DNA of 64,000 nt, taken from positions 7,793,595 to 7,857,594 of the forward strand of contig OX335644.1 of NCBI GenBank assembly GCA_946894095.1, in the 5' to 3' direction. The translations under genes and the position numbers were made by a program. Shown here piece after piece: positions 41,571 through 52,999 of the stretch; position 1 is the stretch's first letter, and every line of letters starts with the position of its first letter. Source of the stretch: Incurvaria masculella. Its lineage: Eukaryota; Arthropoda; Insecta; Lepidoptera; Incurvariidae. Below the pieces are notes generated by a model. It had not been told where the DNA came from, made no database searches, and saw only the letters and a program-made list of their open reading frames with translations.

Positions 41571-44235
41571 TCTTAGTGCATAAAAATAGCAGCTTTGGTT
41601 TAAAAGTCCCTATGCCCCACCAATCGATGGGATTGTGAGATTGTTCTAACCAAATAATGTTGGTATTTATTGAGGTGGCTTGCCAGGTGTGGGCACTAGA
41701 ACGACATCGACGGAGCACCGGGAATATCATTTCAAACTCCCACCAAACTATAATCTCGCCCAGACAAGGCGCAAACGAGACAACACCTAAACAAGAAGCG
41801 GACCGACACGGGAGGCGTCTTCCTCCCGCCGCCGCGCCGCCGCCGCCGCTGCCGCCGCGCTCCGTGCGTCGGGCCTCGTGCTCACACCGACACGCAGACC
41901 GTGGAAACAGTTAGAGAAGGTTGATAATTGTACATATTTAATGGATAAAACATTATCGTTATCTTATTAATTTGAGTTACAGCGACATCTACATTTGAAG
42001 CATTGTAATCAGATTTTGATAATAATATTTAAATATTTAAAATAGTGTCCAATACCAACATCGACTTTGGTGCCGACAGCATTAAGGTTGATATCTCAAT
42101 CATCAGTGCCATCTATGGGAAGATAGGGGAAGCCTTGTGTCGATTCGAATATCGAGAAATTCCTTGAATTGAAAAACTTTTTCAGAATTTTTTTTCTTCT
42201 TTAAAATCTGATTACAATGCTTGAAATGTAGATATTATGGAGTGTTATGGAGCAGAGCAACGGCAATACGATACGATTGAGCCAAAACGCATTATTCGTA
42301 TTACCACGATATTTTCTGGATTAGGTGGGGTCTGATTTGAGGTTGGTTGGCCACTGCATTTTGAGATAAACATTGGTTGGGCCATTTTGACTAATCTCTA
42401 TTCAAATTAGCCACCGTTATTATTTGGCGGGATAGCTTGCTTAATATTACACGTTCCTTCCCGCTCACACGCTTCAAGATAGAAGAGAGAAGAGCATCGA
42501 CCGCGAAGACGCGAGCCGACGCACCGAAAAACAGAGATCTTTTGAAACGGCGCGGCGCGTCCGGTAACGCGCGCGAAGAGACTCTCCGCACAAGAAAATT
42601 AACTATTATCCGCTACATCGTGGCAACGTGATTGAACTGTGTCCTCATCAAGGCAGGAAGCCAAGAGTGTTTCGTGAGTGGTTGGCGAAGGGGGGTCCTA
42701 CGAAGCGGCGTCCCTCAGCCGTCGAAGGCATCGGGCATCGACGAGGTTAGTCCCTAGTTTTCCCACAAAACATAGATTGCTTGATGTTAACGGGGTTTCT
42801 CATACGGTCGATGTGTTGCGCAGGTGGGACACCGATGTGTCGGAGAGAAATCTTAACCTAACCTAAATCCAGATCAGATACTGCTGGCGGGGCTCTTTGG
42901 TCCTCGCCCAAAAGCTGAGACTTCACGCGTAGCACTAAGCATACATTCACACGGCCGGCATTGCCGTGACAAGAAGCTCAACAGGAGATAGGGCTCAAAC
43001 AGGATTATGGGGGTTGATCCCCCAATAGACCATAAACTTCTCGTTATTGTGTCATCGTCACATTGTGTGGAAAATCAAGGGCACCTCTCTATACAGCTAT
43101 GTCTAATGTAAACCAGAAATTCCCTATGGCCACTTATAAGCACCGTGTCTACGCAATTTATGACAACCGCCGTTAATTACTGGACCGAACAAGGTATTTC
43201 AGTATGGCTGACAGTCATTAGGTATTGGCGCGTCGGGAAAAGTTATAAAACAACACAGTATGCAGCCAATTATCAATTGATTCCTTAATTTACATATTTG
43301 CGAAATATTGGAGACGGTTACAAATATAGTATACACTTTTTCATACAGCTACGTGCATTTTTCATAATCTGTGACTATCATAGTAATTTAATTGAAAAAC
43401 GTTGACAAATAAATTGAATATTGATTCAGGGTACTCAGTATGCATAGGTTATATTTCCTTAAATAGAAACAGTCAAATCAATTAATATACAAGAAGACTC
43501 TAATAGTTATTACAAAGCCACTTTAGCAAATTAAAGGTAAAAAAATACGTCCTACACGGGTACGTATTTTTTTTTACACGGGCACCTCCACTTATCCAAA
43601 AAATACAAGAGTGTTGCTTTACTCATATAATTTCTGATTCGCAAATTTTTTACTCTATGGCGCGTTACCCACGTCACTTGTCACCGGGTAAACTGGGCTA
43701 AGTAAATATCGTATAAAATGATAACTCTGCTCGAACACATTTCGCTGAGCCGTCACTTGCCTGTCTTGCGAATGTGTTACCGCCACCGCCCCCCCGCCCC
43801 TCCGCCGCCCGCAATCGTCGCGTCACCGCTAGCAATATCTTTTTTTCTTGTAGCTAATAAAAATATATGTATAGTCGCCTTCAGCTACGGTTTTTGCACA
43901 GCTACTTAAAAACAATGCATTCAAATGCGTTATTGCCAAAAAAAACCTGAACAAAAAAGCTGTTGCCTTTATTCTACTTACAATTACACATGAAAACCCA
44001 ATTATTACCGATATGTTTCGAAATTTAGCCTTTCAACTGATTTTTTCCTAAATAATTTTCTTGAAAAACTGCAATTTGTGTTTACACACATCTTCGATTT
44101 TATTCATTCTAAATCGCATATCTATTCTTTTATGCTGTGTGGGTTCCGGCACGTAAATAGAAAACAACAATATAGTTCCCACTGCATTTTTTCGCGGGGC
44201 AGTGCTAAGGATCGACTAAGGCATTCGTCCTTCAA
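41571..44235. other. Intergenic with three GC-rich islands
   Basis: Islands: 41795-41900 (GCCGCC runs), 42455-42740 (GCGGCGCGTCCGGTAACGCG and nearby) and 43770-43830 (CACCGCCCCCCCGCCCCTCC). Forward frames at 41657 and 42678 and opposed frames at 42391/42437 follow these GC runs and have no domain. GTGAGT near 42674 could serve as a splice donor. No gene is supported. Confidence 0.35.
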
Positions 44236-45219
44236 TGTTCAGATTTCACGTAAAACTGTGGGTCCCTTTACTTACTAGACTGTTGGGTTATTCCTCGGGT
44301 TGGTACCCACCCACGGAGGATAGAGGTAGAGAGGATATGGTCTAAGCAAACTGGGTCTGTGTCCACCAAGTGGGTCGCTACGTCACAACCCACGTGATAA
44401 GAAGGCGTGGCTTAGCGACATACGTGACATGGCGGCGGCGGTGTTAGGTTGTGGGACAATATTATGGACTGCGGCGCAATTTTCAGCGAACGGTCGATTA
44501 TACGATGAGATTTTGTATAAAATGTTGCAAACATTACACAGGACAAAATAATCTAAAATTTGTAGTTGGAATTACGTTGTATTTGTCAGTAAAACACTTC
44601 ATATTTTATAATTTGAATCAATATTCGAGCATTGTATCGATGTATCGCTCTCGCTATGTGCCGATAGATGGCGCGCTATCATTTTCTTTTTACGGTAAGA
44701 AATGTTGATCTCATGATGCAAATTTTTATTACATTTGTGAATTAAAATGATTTGATTCCGCGCGAAGGCATAGATTTCGAAGGTTTTTTTATAAAAAAAA
44801 CACACAGTAAAATTTAAAAGGCGCCATCTAGTTGTAGTCTTGTAACCACTAAGAATAGCTCTCGGAATAGCTGCTACCAGAATATCGATTCTTCCGGTAG
44901 ATGGATTTCGCAAAATCGCGGGCGGTGCATGACCCCACCATAAAGCGATTTTCCGTCCGCTTCCCCGCACAGTGTCACGCTGCGATCCTTAGTAATATGA
45001 GTTAAAAACATCTCCTCTCTATCTCTATCCTCCGTGGTACCACCGTACTAAATTCATGATGGTCTAAGAAGCGAATATAATTGTCCGTGTTTTCTATCTT
45101 ATTAAACGTAGCCGTATAATATAAATAGGAGTTCCTGGCATGTCACCTAATTATCATGTATTTATTTCCTCTAATATCATGACAGCAGGCTATTAAGCAT
45201 CTCCAGTCACAAAAAAAAT
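44236..45219 (+). mobile_element. SINE-S split by MITE-G
   Basis: Left piece: CACGTAAAACTGTGGGTCCC, TTTACTTACTAGACTGTTGG and CTCGGGTTGGTACCCACC to about 44311. Right piece: GTACCACCGTACTAAATTCA, GATGGTCTAAGAAGCG, GTTCCTGGCATGTCACC and TCCAGTCACA8 to 45219. The break falls in the GGTTGGTACCACCGC block that is continuous at 10960 and 20930. Confidence 0.75.
44312..45036. mobile_element. MITE-G, about 725 bp, hAT-like target duplication
   Basis: Termini CACGGAGGATAGAGGTAG and CTATCTCTATCCTCCGTG match at about 25 of 27 positions over the inverted repeat. Flanks GTACCCACC and GTACCACC agree except for one extra C, fitting an 8-bp target duplication as made by hAT transposases. The interior has GGCGGCGGCGG at 44430 and opposed short frames (44451-44708, 44599-44970) without transposase motifs. 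Superfamily is inference. Confidence 0.7.
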
Positions 45220-45397
45220 ATATATATATGCAACATAGATCCTTTTTACGCGTGAGATACGTAGCCTAAGCAAGTCATTTCAATACCTGAATACTCACAA
45301 ACGCCCATACATCGCTACAAAGGGGTTTAAAATGCCATAAAACGTAAAAACCGCTCACAAAACATATTGTTCACATTCTAAGATCGTTCCCATGCAG
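45220..45397. other. Intergenic spacer
   Basis: Short AT-rich spacer with ATATATAT at the left; nothing recognised. Confidence 0.5.
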
Positions 45398-45896
45398 CGA
45401 GCATGGAAGGGCGGGTGTAGAGATCGAAACTCGTTTGTATGGAGGCGGGGCCTAGCCACTTTTACATAAAATAAACAAAAAATCATCGAAATCGGTTGGC
45501 GTTACATTGAGTTATTCGTCCAATGTAAATTTAAGACTTATATGATTTTTTTGTTTAAAGACTTTGTCAAAACTAGACAAAAACCACACGGGAAACACCA
45601 GCTTTCAAATAAAAAACAATCATAAAAATGGATTCACCCAGTCGAATGTTCTGAGGTAACAAACTCCTCCTCTTTGAAGTCGTTTAAAAATGGTAGGGTC
45701 GGCTAGTTAGTTCGCTATTATCTTACAACATATTTCCTCAAATTCCAACGGTACGAAAGAAGAATGTTTATTGCACTAAATAACGTGCTTAACGTTATTT
45801 AGTGCAAGAAACATTCGAAGTTGCGCGTCCCGAATTCGTAAGCGAACTAACTAGTAGTTAGTATTAAGTATGGTTACTCCCGTCCTTCCATGCTCG
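45398..45896. mobile_element. MITE-D copy 2, about 500 bp
   Basis: GCGAGCATGGAAGGGCGGGT at the left and ACTCCCGTCCTTCCATGCTC at the right form inverted ends. The right half holds TTATTTAGTGCAAGAAACAT and CGCGTCCCGAATTCGTAAGC, also seen in copies at 8497 and 54705. It encloses the hairpin listed at 45762-45816. Non-coding. Confidence 0.7.
45762..45816. repeat. 25-bp inverted repeat with 5-base loop inside MITE-D
   Basis: Left arm GAATGTTTATTGCACTAA plus ATAACGT, loop GCTTA, right arm ACGTTATTTAGTGCAAG plus AAACATTC. The arms match at 24 of 25 positions. Only the right arm is present in the other MITE-D copies (54838, 55228), so the left arm looks like a secondary inverted duplication. Confidence 0.85.
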
Positions 45897-47343
45897 CGGT
45901 TCCCATACCACCAACGACCGATGCTATGAAGAATCTATCAAAGCACCATCTCCTCAAGCCGTTAGAATAGAACGGCTCAACAAAGTGAAACACCACAACA
46001 TTGACACACACGACGTTGTAAATAATTTGATCTCCGGAGCGAACATAAAGGCCGATTCCACATGAAGCGGCGTTGATATCCGTTATATATTCCTACGGCG
46101 CTGAATTACCCCATTATGAAATTTCAAACGACACCATTAAATACAATTTGTTGGAAAATTAAGATACATTGTTTCGTAGCCGGCGGCGCGCTGGCACGTA
46201 AACTTTTATATTTGGGGCAAATCTGGAGACTTTATTTTATGAGTTTTGTATTTGTCCGACTGGCGGGCGAAGGGTGCGGCGCGGGGGACGCGAGGGGAGG
46301 GGGTGACGAGGCGTCGCCGATACATGAATCGAAGCTCATAAAAGTAAGTTGAGCGCAGCTGATCCGTGTTGAATCTTTTTCACTTTTGTTCAGTCGTGAC
46401 TACAATATGATTTTTATTTCAATTCGATGTAATTTCACGTTCGGTTGTGAGTTGACATTGTGGAAAACTGTATCTTTTGGATTCAGTAAATGTTTCTCCA
46501 GTGGGTTTTGCTTTAATAGAGCATGCACTTTACGACGGGTAGACATCGCGAGAACGTATTATTGAACATTTGACATTTAAAAATAAAAATAAAAATATCC
46601 AAGAACTGGCTCGACTAAAAAAAACTATATAATTATCGTACTTGCTTACAAAATTTCATTGAAATGCGATCTGTAGAAGAAGAACAGCCGGACACATGAA
46701 AACATTTTACTCAATCTGAAACAGAGACGCTCGGTCAATTAGTCAATTTATGTAATAACTTCTCGTGATAGGTTAATTTAGAAAGGTAAGTAAAATAAAA
46801 ATTAAACCTGTATGATGGTAACCTGGATGTTTCCTGTATGATGGTAATAGGGTAGGATCACAACATTTCCATTTTCAATACGTACGTCTACAATTACTGG
46901 TGCTACTGCATCGAGCTTTTCAAACGCATACTTTTAAACGTACGTATTCCTAACTAGCCTCACTGAAAGTCATTATTGATACGTCTCCATCACTTAAAAC
47001 CTCGAGAAACCTTTCAGCTTGCGCTCAAACCCTTGTACGTGACATTTATTCCTGGTCTCACTTACCTCATTGATTTAGTACCTCATTCTTTATTGGCCTC
47101 CACGAAAAGTGCACGGCTTTTTCTAGGTGCGGACTGTTAAGAGAAACTTCTTAACTTGCAGCGTTGCGACTTGCTCTTATTTTGTTGCAGTGTTCGTTCT
47201 CACCTTGGAAGCAATATTTTATTCCGGCCACTAATGCATTCGAATCCCGGTGCATTCCAATACCCGCAATCACTTCGACCATTTCATTATTTTGTAATTT
47301 GCATATTTACTTGTATTAATATTATTGAACTGATGCACATCTA
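45897..47343. other. Intergenic; strong candidate regulatory block or exon at 46090-46350
   Basis: 46090-46350 mixes AT motifs (CCCATTATGAAATTTC, CCATTAAATACAATTTG, CTTTATTTTATGAGTTTTG) with GC-rich GTAGCCGGCGGCGCGCTGGC and GAGGGGAGGGGGTGACGAGG. An open frame from 46116 runs into AAA|GTAAGT at 46344-46349, a consensus 5-prime splice site. It is unique in the window and may be an enhancer or a first exon of an outside gene. The rest is AT-rich. Confidence 0.35.
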
Positions 47344-47412
47344 ATACCACAAATTATTTCATGATATAAGCCCCTCAGACCATTTTCCCGATGGAATTAG
47401 GTGCTATGCTAT
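47344..47412 (-). mobile_element. SINE-S 3-prime fragment, reverse
   Basis: TAATACCACAAATTATTTCA, TGATATAAGCCCC and GATGGAATTAGGTGCTATGC match the reverse complement of the SINE 3-prime end, with several substitutions. It is old and short. Confidence 0.5.
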
Positions 47413-48117
47413 GATATTAACACCGACATGAACACCGCTACATTGCAATGGGTGGAAAAAATATTTTTTTCTTCCTGCTCAGATCATCTTCTTCGCGTTT
47501 GGTTTAACTAATATAGGAAAGTGTACGCATAGAACATGGGCCTAAAACAATGGAGCGACCAGCATTTTCATCGAAAATACACATTCCGATCTTGTACAAC
47601 AAGGAAAGAGATTATAACCTAACCTGTGAGCTTTATCTAGGTTTGACAAGCGCTCCATGCAATCAAAGTTCTATTAAAAAATCATAGTTTTCAGTCACCA
47701 CTTCACAGTCAAAACATAGATTTAGAACTTTAAATATAGACTATTCTAATCAAAAGGTAGGTATAATTTTAAAGTTCTAAATTTTGAAACGCACTCCGAG
47801 GGTACTCGGGTGCAACGAGCTCGTTTCTGTACTCCTCGTACTCTCTTATTACAGCGATACCTAAATACCCCCTCCGTACACTCGCGCTGGTACAAATGTA
47901 CATAGTGCACATTTTGTGGATTTAATTAGGTAAAGCGTGTTACTTGCGATGCCCGACTCTCCCCCTAAACGATAAACGAAACGGCAACGAGAAATTTCCT
48001 TAGATTTTACAATGTAAATGTATGGTACAAAGCATTTTTTTTAATTTAAATGTTTTGTCCTGCAACTCTGGCCTCTAAATTACTCGCTTGCCAGAAATGC
48101 CGATCCTCTTAGTTCTT
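47413..48117. other. Intergenic, nothing recognised
   Basis: Includes TTTAGAACTTTAAATATAGA and TATAATTTTAAAGTTCTAAA at 47721-47779, a loose inverted pair. No gene or known repeat. Confidence 0.4.
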
Positions 48118-48335
48118 TATCTATAGGGTTGGTAAAATATGGAATGCACACTGCCGAGTTATTTCCCCAAAAGTACAACCTGGGATACTTCAAACATGGT
48201 GTGAAGAAGCAACTGACCTGCCGGCATGGTTTTCGCAGCCCCCTTAAAAGCTCATGGGTGTTGTCGGGCACCTTAAAAGGTCCTGGAGTACGCCACATGC
48301 CGCGCTTTACATACAAAAAAAAGGGCCATAGTATA
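48118..48335 (+). mobile_element. LINE ORF2 C-terminal fragment, best preserved
   Basis: The frame reads MVKYGMHTAELFPQKYNL, GYFKHGVKKQLTCRHGF, then SSWVLSGTLKGPGVRHMPRF. LP.E.FP..YNL..FK..V...L is the common end of ORF2 in several non-LTR clades. It is the clearest of four related tails (4785, 5735, 30945, 48118) and is open for its full length but has nothing upstream. Confidence 0.7.
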
Positions 48336-48450
48336 ATCTTTGCTACCACCGCTGTATGAGCTACAGAGGACTCTAAGAAATGCGGTTGTAGCGTGAATTA
48401 TTTAAATGCAAATAGATAGAAAGGCGCGATGAATCAGAACCACTTCTAGG

Positions 48451-48618
48451 TTGAGAAAAATATTCGTAACAGAAACTAAGACCAACGAAAAGTAGTACTT
48501 TGTGACGTCAATTTGCATTACTTTGAGATTTCGTCCATACAAAATGTGTCAAAGTGACGTCACAAAGTACTACTTTGCGTTAGCATTAGTTTCAGTTACG
48601 ACTATTTACACTCTCAAA
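48451..48618 (+). mobile_element. MITE-C solo copy with two TGACGTCA sites
   Basis: A 168-bp near-palindrome: TTGAGAAAAATATTCGTAAC, AGAAACTAAGACCAACG and AAAGTAGTACTTTGTGACGT on the left; CACAAAGTACTACTTTGCG, TTAGCATTAGTTTCAGTTAC and GACTATTTACACTCTCAA on the right. TGACGTCA is at 48503-48510 and 48555-48562. The centre is TTTGCATTACTTTGAG, CATACAAAATG. Non-coding; related to the array at 53371. Confidence 0.8.
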
Positions 48619-50494
48619 AATACAACAAACCAAAATAAATCCTTGGAAAACACTCACAGGTTAATGGCATCACTTCTCAGCACGCCAGGGCCCTGGGTTT
48701 CTGATGAATATAGGCGAACACACCAGCAGCGTGGTTGTTCGCGCACTGCAATCCAATGTCTTTAGCACAGGCTCACTAGATCGTTCCAATAGTTGGTTAT
48801 CGAGTGGTCATATAACACTCCTAGGATGCATAAAACGTGCAAAATAATAATGTTTATAGATTACGTTCACTCGAGGATATGTTGCGCGTCTCGCGATTCA
48901 AACGGAACAGGAAGCACTGGCAGCGAGCTGTATTCGCGCGCTGCTTAACGTTTTTGGTAACTGTCACATGCATGCGGTAGGTCAAAAATATTTAAGTCCA
49001 TGCATGCTGAAGCGATTCCAGTCAATTGGAATGCCTTCGTTTAAAATGTGAGAAAGATTTTGAAGTGGCCCAAACAACCGCGATGAAGCTCCCTCAGAAA
49101 TCGTGAGCCATCGTTCACCCTTAGTGTACGCGTCTTTTTGCCCGTTGTTTTGAAATGCCCCTCTAATCAGGTTCCGAATCCAGTAGGTACTGCGAGGTTC
49201 AGTTCTTACGCCGCTTTATAGGAATTTTACAGATTGCTTTGTATCTCTGTAACGATTTTATATAGAGCTGTTCTTGTCCATATCTTCTGATTGATGGATT
49301 ATTTTAATTGTTTTAATATTATTCGTTGCACAAGGCTAGTTTCAGATCATTCAGGCTAGGTGGGCTTAGGTTAACTAGTGTTGGGGAAGGTAGGTTCGGT
49401 GGGATCATCTATCTTGGTTATCCAAAGAGCATCATTGCATTTTATATTCTAATCAGGTAGGTAACCAATTGAGATACGCAACTTCTCTCCTGATTTTGTC
49501 ACCGTGATTTTGATTTTGTATGTGCCTTAACTGTCTTGTTAGTGCGATGTACAATTATCATGTTTTAATATCCAAGTGGTTAGCGCCATCTATAACGGTA
49601 AACGCTTCTATGCATGTATTTGTTGTGATTTTGTTGGTATATTTAAACTATTGGCTCTATGTGGAGAGCACTACAGTCGCTGAGTACTCATGCATCGTAC
49701 TAAATTCTATTACATATTCGGGAAACTAATTGCAACTATTTACGGATTCAAGTAATAAATTTCGATTTTGTAATCCTGTAATAATATTATCATCGTCATC
49801 GTTTAACATTAACATTTTTATAGTGGTAATAATTATTCTACCTAACTACTACCATGCATTGGCCCGATTTTAATATAAATGTTAAATATTAAGGAAAAAA
49901 TTATACTGATAAAAAATCTTCAACCAGGACTATCTTATTATTTTTGCAGTCACCTTAGCTCTACTCTGTCGAAGAAAAGTTATGCGAAATCCTAACAAAA
50001 ACACTCGCGGAGCCGTCTAAAGTGAATATTAAAAGTAACTTCGTCACAGGCGATAGATTGGAAAGTTATTGCCAGCCTGTGGCAGTTCTCTCGCACGCCG
50101 CAGCCACCGCACCCCACCGCTCCAATAGCGCGCACCCAACCCCTCGCTCCTGGTCCCCTCCCCGCACCGCACACCCCCCCGCCCGCACCCCGCGCACAGC
50201 TCACCCCGCACCACACACGACCTTTATGAAACCAGGAAACTTTCTCGCGCTTACACAAACATAGGATTCCGTAGTTTCTGAAGCACTGATTTGAGCCAAC
50301 AAATTCTGCGGATGTTGTAATAAGGAGTTGTTTAAAATCTTACTGTAACTTAAAAGATTTACACCGTTGGTTAATCAAACATACACCGTGGTCCAAAACA
50401 TGTAACAAACATAAAACGTTGACTTGAAAAATCCATAATTCTGCTTGGAAAAATTTAGCAATTCCGCCATTGCTTTGTTTACATAATTTTACGA
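48619..50494. other. Intergenic; island at 50000-50240
   Basis: At 50018-50090 AGTGAATATTAAAAGTAACT and GGCGATAGATTGGAAAGTTA precede a C-rich run (CCCGCACCCCGCGCACAG) to 50215. Opposed frames there (49992-50258, 50022-50264) are low-complexity Gly/Ala/Pro/Arg shadows. 48880-49100 is balanced with no known content. No gene. Confidence 0.35.
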
Positions 50495-50720
50495 AAATGA
50501 ACATGGATCCCAAATGATAACCTCACATGCCGTCATTATATTATCTCAAAACACCTAAGTGCACTGGCAGGACCTTCCTTATATGACACAGCTAACTTGA
50601 ACTAGATGAAAAAAACTCATAAATTTTCGTTGCATTCAAATCAAAGGTACCGATCCGGGCGCGATTAACCCTACCACCTTCAAATTAAGTTGTAGAGAAC
50701 CTACAGTTTTACATGGAAAC
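50495..50720 (-). mobile_element. SINE-S 3-prime two-thirds, reverse
   Basis: ATGAACATGGATCCCAAATG, GTCATTATATTATCTCAAAA, GCAGGACCTTCCTTATATGA, ATGAAAAAAACTCATAAA, GGTACCGATCCGGGCGCG and CTACAGTTTTACATGG follow the reverse SINE order. The head is lost. Confidence 0.7.
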
Positions 50721-51048
50721 ATCCAAACCATTAACGATGAATTCTTTAGTACCTACGACTTACACGGGATGACATTCAGTGGGACCACTTGTATTATTTT
50801 TAAGTGCCAGAACACACACATATATTTGTAGCCTTGTGTATTATATTATAATATGTTTTAGAACGCTTTGCTTTTGTCATATTGTGATCAGTTGACAGCT
50901 GTCAGTTTTGGATATGTAAAGATGTCAAATGCACGCATATCGATAGTAAAGGGGATGCGCCAAAGTAGATGGATCTAGCTATTTCTGTGAAAAATCCCCA
51001 AAAATTAAGTACCAAACTATAACTAGAGCACATTAAACAGTGACAATA
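50721..51048. other. Intergenic spacer
   Basis: AT-rich with TTGTGTATTATATTATAATA near 50830. No gene or repeat recognised. Confidence 0.45.
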
Positions 51049-51316
51049 AGCTGGGTAAGCACCTCTGAGCGCGGTTCGGATTCCACGTAAAATTCTAGGT
51101 CCCCTTCCTTACTCGATAGATGGTAGGGTTAATCCCGCCCGGGTTGGTACCATCGCATTGAATGAAGCGGCAATGAAAATTGTCAGTGTTTTCCATCCAG
51201 TTCAATTTAGCCGAGCAATATAAGGAAGGTTCTGGCATGGCGCCTAGTTCTCATTGTTTGGCTAATATCTGACGTTCAATTAGGTATTAGCCATCCATGT
51301 CCACGTACATAAAAAA
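51049..51316 (+). mobile_element. SINE-S, second-head subfamily
   Basis: AGCTGGGTAAGCACCTCTGA and GCGCGGTTCGGATTCC (B-box-like GGTTCGGATTCC), then GATGGTAGGGTTAATCCCGC, CCGGGTTGGTACCATCGC, TAAGGAAGGTTCTGGCATGG, GGTATTAGCCATCCATGTCC and an A-rich end. It shares AAGCACCTCTGAGCGCGGTT with 41238. Confidence 0.8.
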
Positions 51317-52139
51317 GGTGAAATTGATTACAAAATTGCGAGGATGTGTGCAAAAGTTGCCATTTTCAATCAGCTACTTTTACCAATTAGCATACATTGT
51401 TTTATGACGTTAAATCCATAACTGCCCAGTGTGCTCGCCAAAACAGTTATAATTTGTAACTTAATACTGATAGTACGAACTACTGTGGCGCCATCTAGAT
51501 GGACGCACAAACCCCCTTAAATTGTTTGGGGCGGCGAAAAAACAATGTGAAAGTTCGAAGCCTCGCCGGTTGATTTATTTTGCGAATAAACTATCATGGA
51601 AATGGCGAAGCTCCCTGTATAGGTTGGCCATTTTGACGATTGTCCAGAAAGAGGAAGAAAACAGTGAGACGACGTTCCAAGTTTTCGGTTCTATCCGCAT
51701 TTAATGGAAAATGCTGAGTTCTTCAAAAATAGGCTTAAAACTCTTTATGAACCGGGCAACTTGTTCAACATATCTTCAAAGAAGATCTCGGACTAAATAA
51801 GGTCGTTACCCTATCAATTCCTTATACTACGGACGATACATGCTTACATGCTCTTAGATAATGTTTTACTAGTTTTTTAAAACTTTTGATTCGAAAATAT
51901 ATTGGCGAAATGTAGATCTTTATTTTTTATGTTTTAATATACCTTTGTGATTGGTAAATATTGTCTAAAACATTGGGGAAAAGCTGCCTTTTCTACCTTT
52001 ATTTTAGACTGAACAATACAGATATTTAGAAAAAAATCAAAACATACGGACATATAATGAAGCTTTTACTTATTAAAAATCCCGATTAGAATCTGACAAC
52101 TTTAAGGGGTATAGAGTTTAACGGTAGTCGCCGTGCAAA
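51317..52139. other. Intergenic, nothing recognised
   Basis: 51480-51700 is of balanced composition, with a forward frame at 51522-51704 that has no domain. The rest is AT-rich. Confidence 0.4.
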
Positions 52140-52225
52140 TTTGTGCCTTGGCCAATAGACAAAGAATGTCTTGCTTAAAATTTTGAAATCTTAGATTTTC
52201 GCTGCCTTTACGACAGCCTTAACAG
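52140..52225 (+). repeat. Dispersed repeat shared with 5980-6070
   Basis: TGCCTTGGCCAATAGACAAA, TGCTTAAAATTTTGAAATC, TTAGATTTTCGCTGC and CTTTACGACAGCCTTAACAG line up with the block left of foldback-I. The two copies show it is a repeat in its own right. Confidence 0.55.
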
Positions 52226-52280
52226 TCAAGATGATAGTATTTAGTCCTCTGAACGTCATCGTCCACTGAAATCGATACAT

Positions 52281-52304
52281 ACCTACATACATACATACAT
52301 ACCA
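52281..52304 (+). repeat. (ACAT)n microsatellite
   Basis: About five units of ACAT in the run ACCTACATACATACATACAT. Simple-sequence repeat. Confidence 0.85.
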
Positions 52305-52450
52305 TCCTATCAATAATGATTAACCTAACAACATTTGGGACTAAAATCCGAACTCACACTACACAAGTGCAGAAGAATTTTTCCAAACTTCATCGCACTC
52401 TAAGGGCCGAGTGCACGAAAGGACAAAAAATCAAAATCAACGTCAAAGTA

Positions 52451-52523
52451 TGATCAAACACGTCACTTTGTGCGGACAGTATGGAAGGAACTCTATGCGG
52501 ATCACTAAAAGTGACGTGTTTGA
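52451..52523. repeat. Hairpin-K copy 2 (CACGTCAC arms)
   Basis: TGATCAAACACGTCACTTTG at the left and AAAAGTGACGTGTTTGA at the right are inverted, separated by 36 bases. The arm core and the spacing match the copy at 31858-31937 closely, while the loop sequences differ. Confidence 0.7.
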
Positions 52524-52999
52524 ACATTGATTAACTCGGCCGTCTCTTCGTGCAATCGGGGCTAAGAATTGCCACACTACTCGCTCAATCTCAACCCTAT
52601 GATCTACAGTTTATAGTCGCTGTTAGAGGCAAAGGCACGAAACACAGAAGCGCTGAAGGTTTCGCTTGGCGCATGGGTCAAGATAAACACGGAAATGTTT
52701 CAGAAAATAACTAGAAATCTCATTAAATGTTTGTCGCACTACGTTAAAAGGAGACTTATATTTCTTTGATATAGCTACGACTATCTGCAAGTATCAATAC
52801 AGCTAAGTGGAACTGTGATTTCCAAATGTATATTGAACTACCTCTGTATCCGTAACATAATTTACCGATGGCTTTGGGCCCGCCTTAAGCCAGGTACTGG
52901 CATGGCACCTCAGCCATTTAAAGTGTTTTGGGCTCATCCTACTGAACATTTGGTAATGAACCATAATTAGAGCACAACGTGTCTGTGTAATAAAAGTGA
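52524..52999. other. Intergenic with SINE-like scrap at 52888-52915
   Basis: AGCCAGGTACTGGCATGGCA and CCTCAGCC resembles the reverse of the SINE GGTGCCATGCCAGGACC block but in an unexpected order. The reverse frame at 52803-53036 is unsupported. Confidence 0.4.

Noticed and set aside
44599..44970. 123-codon reverse frame
   Set aside because: Lies wholly inside MITE-G, has no transposase motif, and is overlapped by a forward frame.
49992..50264. Opposed 80-88 codon frames
   Set aside because: Low-complexity Gly/Ala/Arg/Pro translations of a C-rich run.
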